Source: Alphaproteobacteria bacterium (GTDB lineage: Bacteria > Pseudomonadota > Alphaproteobacteria > Rickettsiales > Rickettsiaceae). Taken from it: a stretch of DNA of 7,066 nucleotides. Location: NCBI GenBank assembly GCA_020630305.1, contig JAHDBQ010000043.1:1-7066 (forward strand), written 5' to 3'. This document shows, piece by piece, positions 6,764 to 7,066 of the stretch (position 1 is its first letter; each line of letters opens with the position of its first letter). The notes under the pieces are model-generated. The model was given only the letters and a program-made list of their open reading frames with translations. It was not told the origin of the DNA and did no database searches. The translations under genes and the position numbers were made by a program.

Positions 6764-7066
6764 CCTTATTACCTCCCTTATTCGTTGGCGAATTATTTGT
6801 GCTATTGCTCCTTTTTTGCGATTTTGCTTTTTTTGACTCTTTTTTCAAACTATCCATCAATTTAGGATCCGACATCTTATTTAATTTAGATCTTCTTTCT
6901 GTTTTTGTAGCTTCACCCTTCAAGCCATCCATTAGCTTAGGATCCGACATCTTATTTAATTTAGATCTTCTTTCTGTTTTTGTAGCTTCACCCTTCAAGC
7001 CATCCATTAGCTTAGGATCCGACATCTTATTTAATTTAGATCTTCTTTCTGTTTTTGTAGCTTCAC
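6753..7066 (-). CDS. C-terminal end of an upstream protein with 25-residue tandem repeats (partial)
   Basis: The frame enters open from the right edge and ends at TAA 6755-6753, giving 103 complete codons. Every unit contains a methionine, so the ATG at 7025 is an internal codon and not a believable start. The visible part is two full and one cut copy of a 25-residue unit beginning MSDPKLMDGLKGE and ending ERRSKLNK. A degenerate last copy (MSDPKLMDSLKKES) follows, then a Lys/Ser/Asn-rich end, NKGGNKDDK. It is very hydrophilic and basic, with no membrane segment or enzyme motif. In Rickettsiales several virB6 paralogues stand in tandem and carry long charged C-terminal tails, so this is plausibly the tail of the preceding virB6 paralogue; the core that would prove it lies outside the window. 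Its stop overlaps the next gene by 11 bp, which implies co-transcription and likely translational coupling. Confidence 0.8.
   Translation of the reverse strand, partial: EATKTERRSKLNKMSDPKLMDGLKGEATKTERRSKLNKMSDPKLMDGLKGEATKTERRSKLNKMSDPKLMDSLKKESKKAKSQKRSNSTNNSPTNKGGNKDDK
6769..6778 (-). promoter_or_regulatory. Strong ribosome binding site of the virB6-like gene
   Basis: The minus strand reads AAGGGAGGTA, with GGAGGT 7 nt before the ATG at 6763-6761. It lies inside the last codons of the upstream gene. This near-perfect anti-16S match fixes the start that gives the complete lipoprotein signal peptide. Confidence 0.85.
6841..7066. repeat. Tandem 75-bp direct repeats, identical copies
   Basis: Units start with GACATCTTAT at 6871, 6946 and 7021. 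The copies at 6871-6945 and 6946-7020 are identical at all 75 positions, and the 46 bases visible of the third (7021-7066) are identical too. A degenerate 30-bp remnant (6841-6870) closes the array on the 3' side of the coding strand. The period is a multiple of three, so copy changes keep the frame. The total copy number is unknown because the array leaves the window. Confidence 0.97.

Noticed and set aside
6753..7025. A separate 90-codon gene starting at the ATG at 7025
   Set aside because: The same frame stays open to the window edge and the repeat continues through it. Each repeat unit carries such an ATG without a ribosome binding site, so it is an internal methionine of a longer protein.

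Overview
The window looks like a piece of an AT-rich alphaproteobacterial genome of the order Rickettsiales (Rickettsia, 'Candidatus Megaira' or a relative; the genus cannot be fixed from this window). The main reason is a 1,034-residue VirB6/TrbL-family protein with a lipoprotein signal, an N-terminal CIDADDFG motif, a multi-pass membrane core and a very long charged tail. That architecture is typical of the expanded VirB6 paralogues of the Rickettsiales vir homolog (rvh) type IV secretion system. A giant ankyrin protein next to it also fits an intracellular bacterium.

All three genes lie on the minus strand, so the layout reads from high to low coordinates. (1) 7066-6753 is the 3' end of a gene that enters from beyond the right edge. 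It encodes a hydrophilic, lysine-rich tail built from exact 75-bp (25-residue) tandem repeats, and is plausibly the C-terminus of a preceding virB6 paralogue. (2) 6763-3659 is the complete virB6-like gene. Its start overlaps the end of gene 1 by 11 bp and has a strong Shine-Dalgarno sequence, so the two are almost certainly co-transcribed. (3) 3658-3385 is a 274-bp, mostly very AT-rich gap with an RBS, a clean 15-bp palindrome and weak promoter-like hexamers, but no convincing terminator. (4) 3384-1 is an uninterrupted reading frame of 1,128 codons, still open at the left edge. It encodes a very large ankyrin-repeat protein: about 22 recognisable or degenerate repeats in four blocks separated by three predicted coiled-coil linkers.

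As a working picture, genes 1 and 2 are part of a type IV secretion operon and build the inner-membrane channel. The ankyrin gene follows in the same direction but seems to have its own control region. Ankyrin proteins are known type IV effectors in Rickettsiales, so this one is a reasonable effector candidate, though that is inference from position and architecture. The most unusual points are the modular ankyrin/coiled-coil design with recurring block junctions, the identical tandem repeats in the upstream tail, the histidine-rich insertion in the VirB6 core, and the palindrome in front of the ankyrin gene. No tRNA, rRNA, insertion sequence, CRISPR array or plus-strand gene was found.
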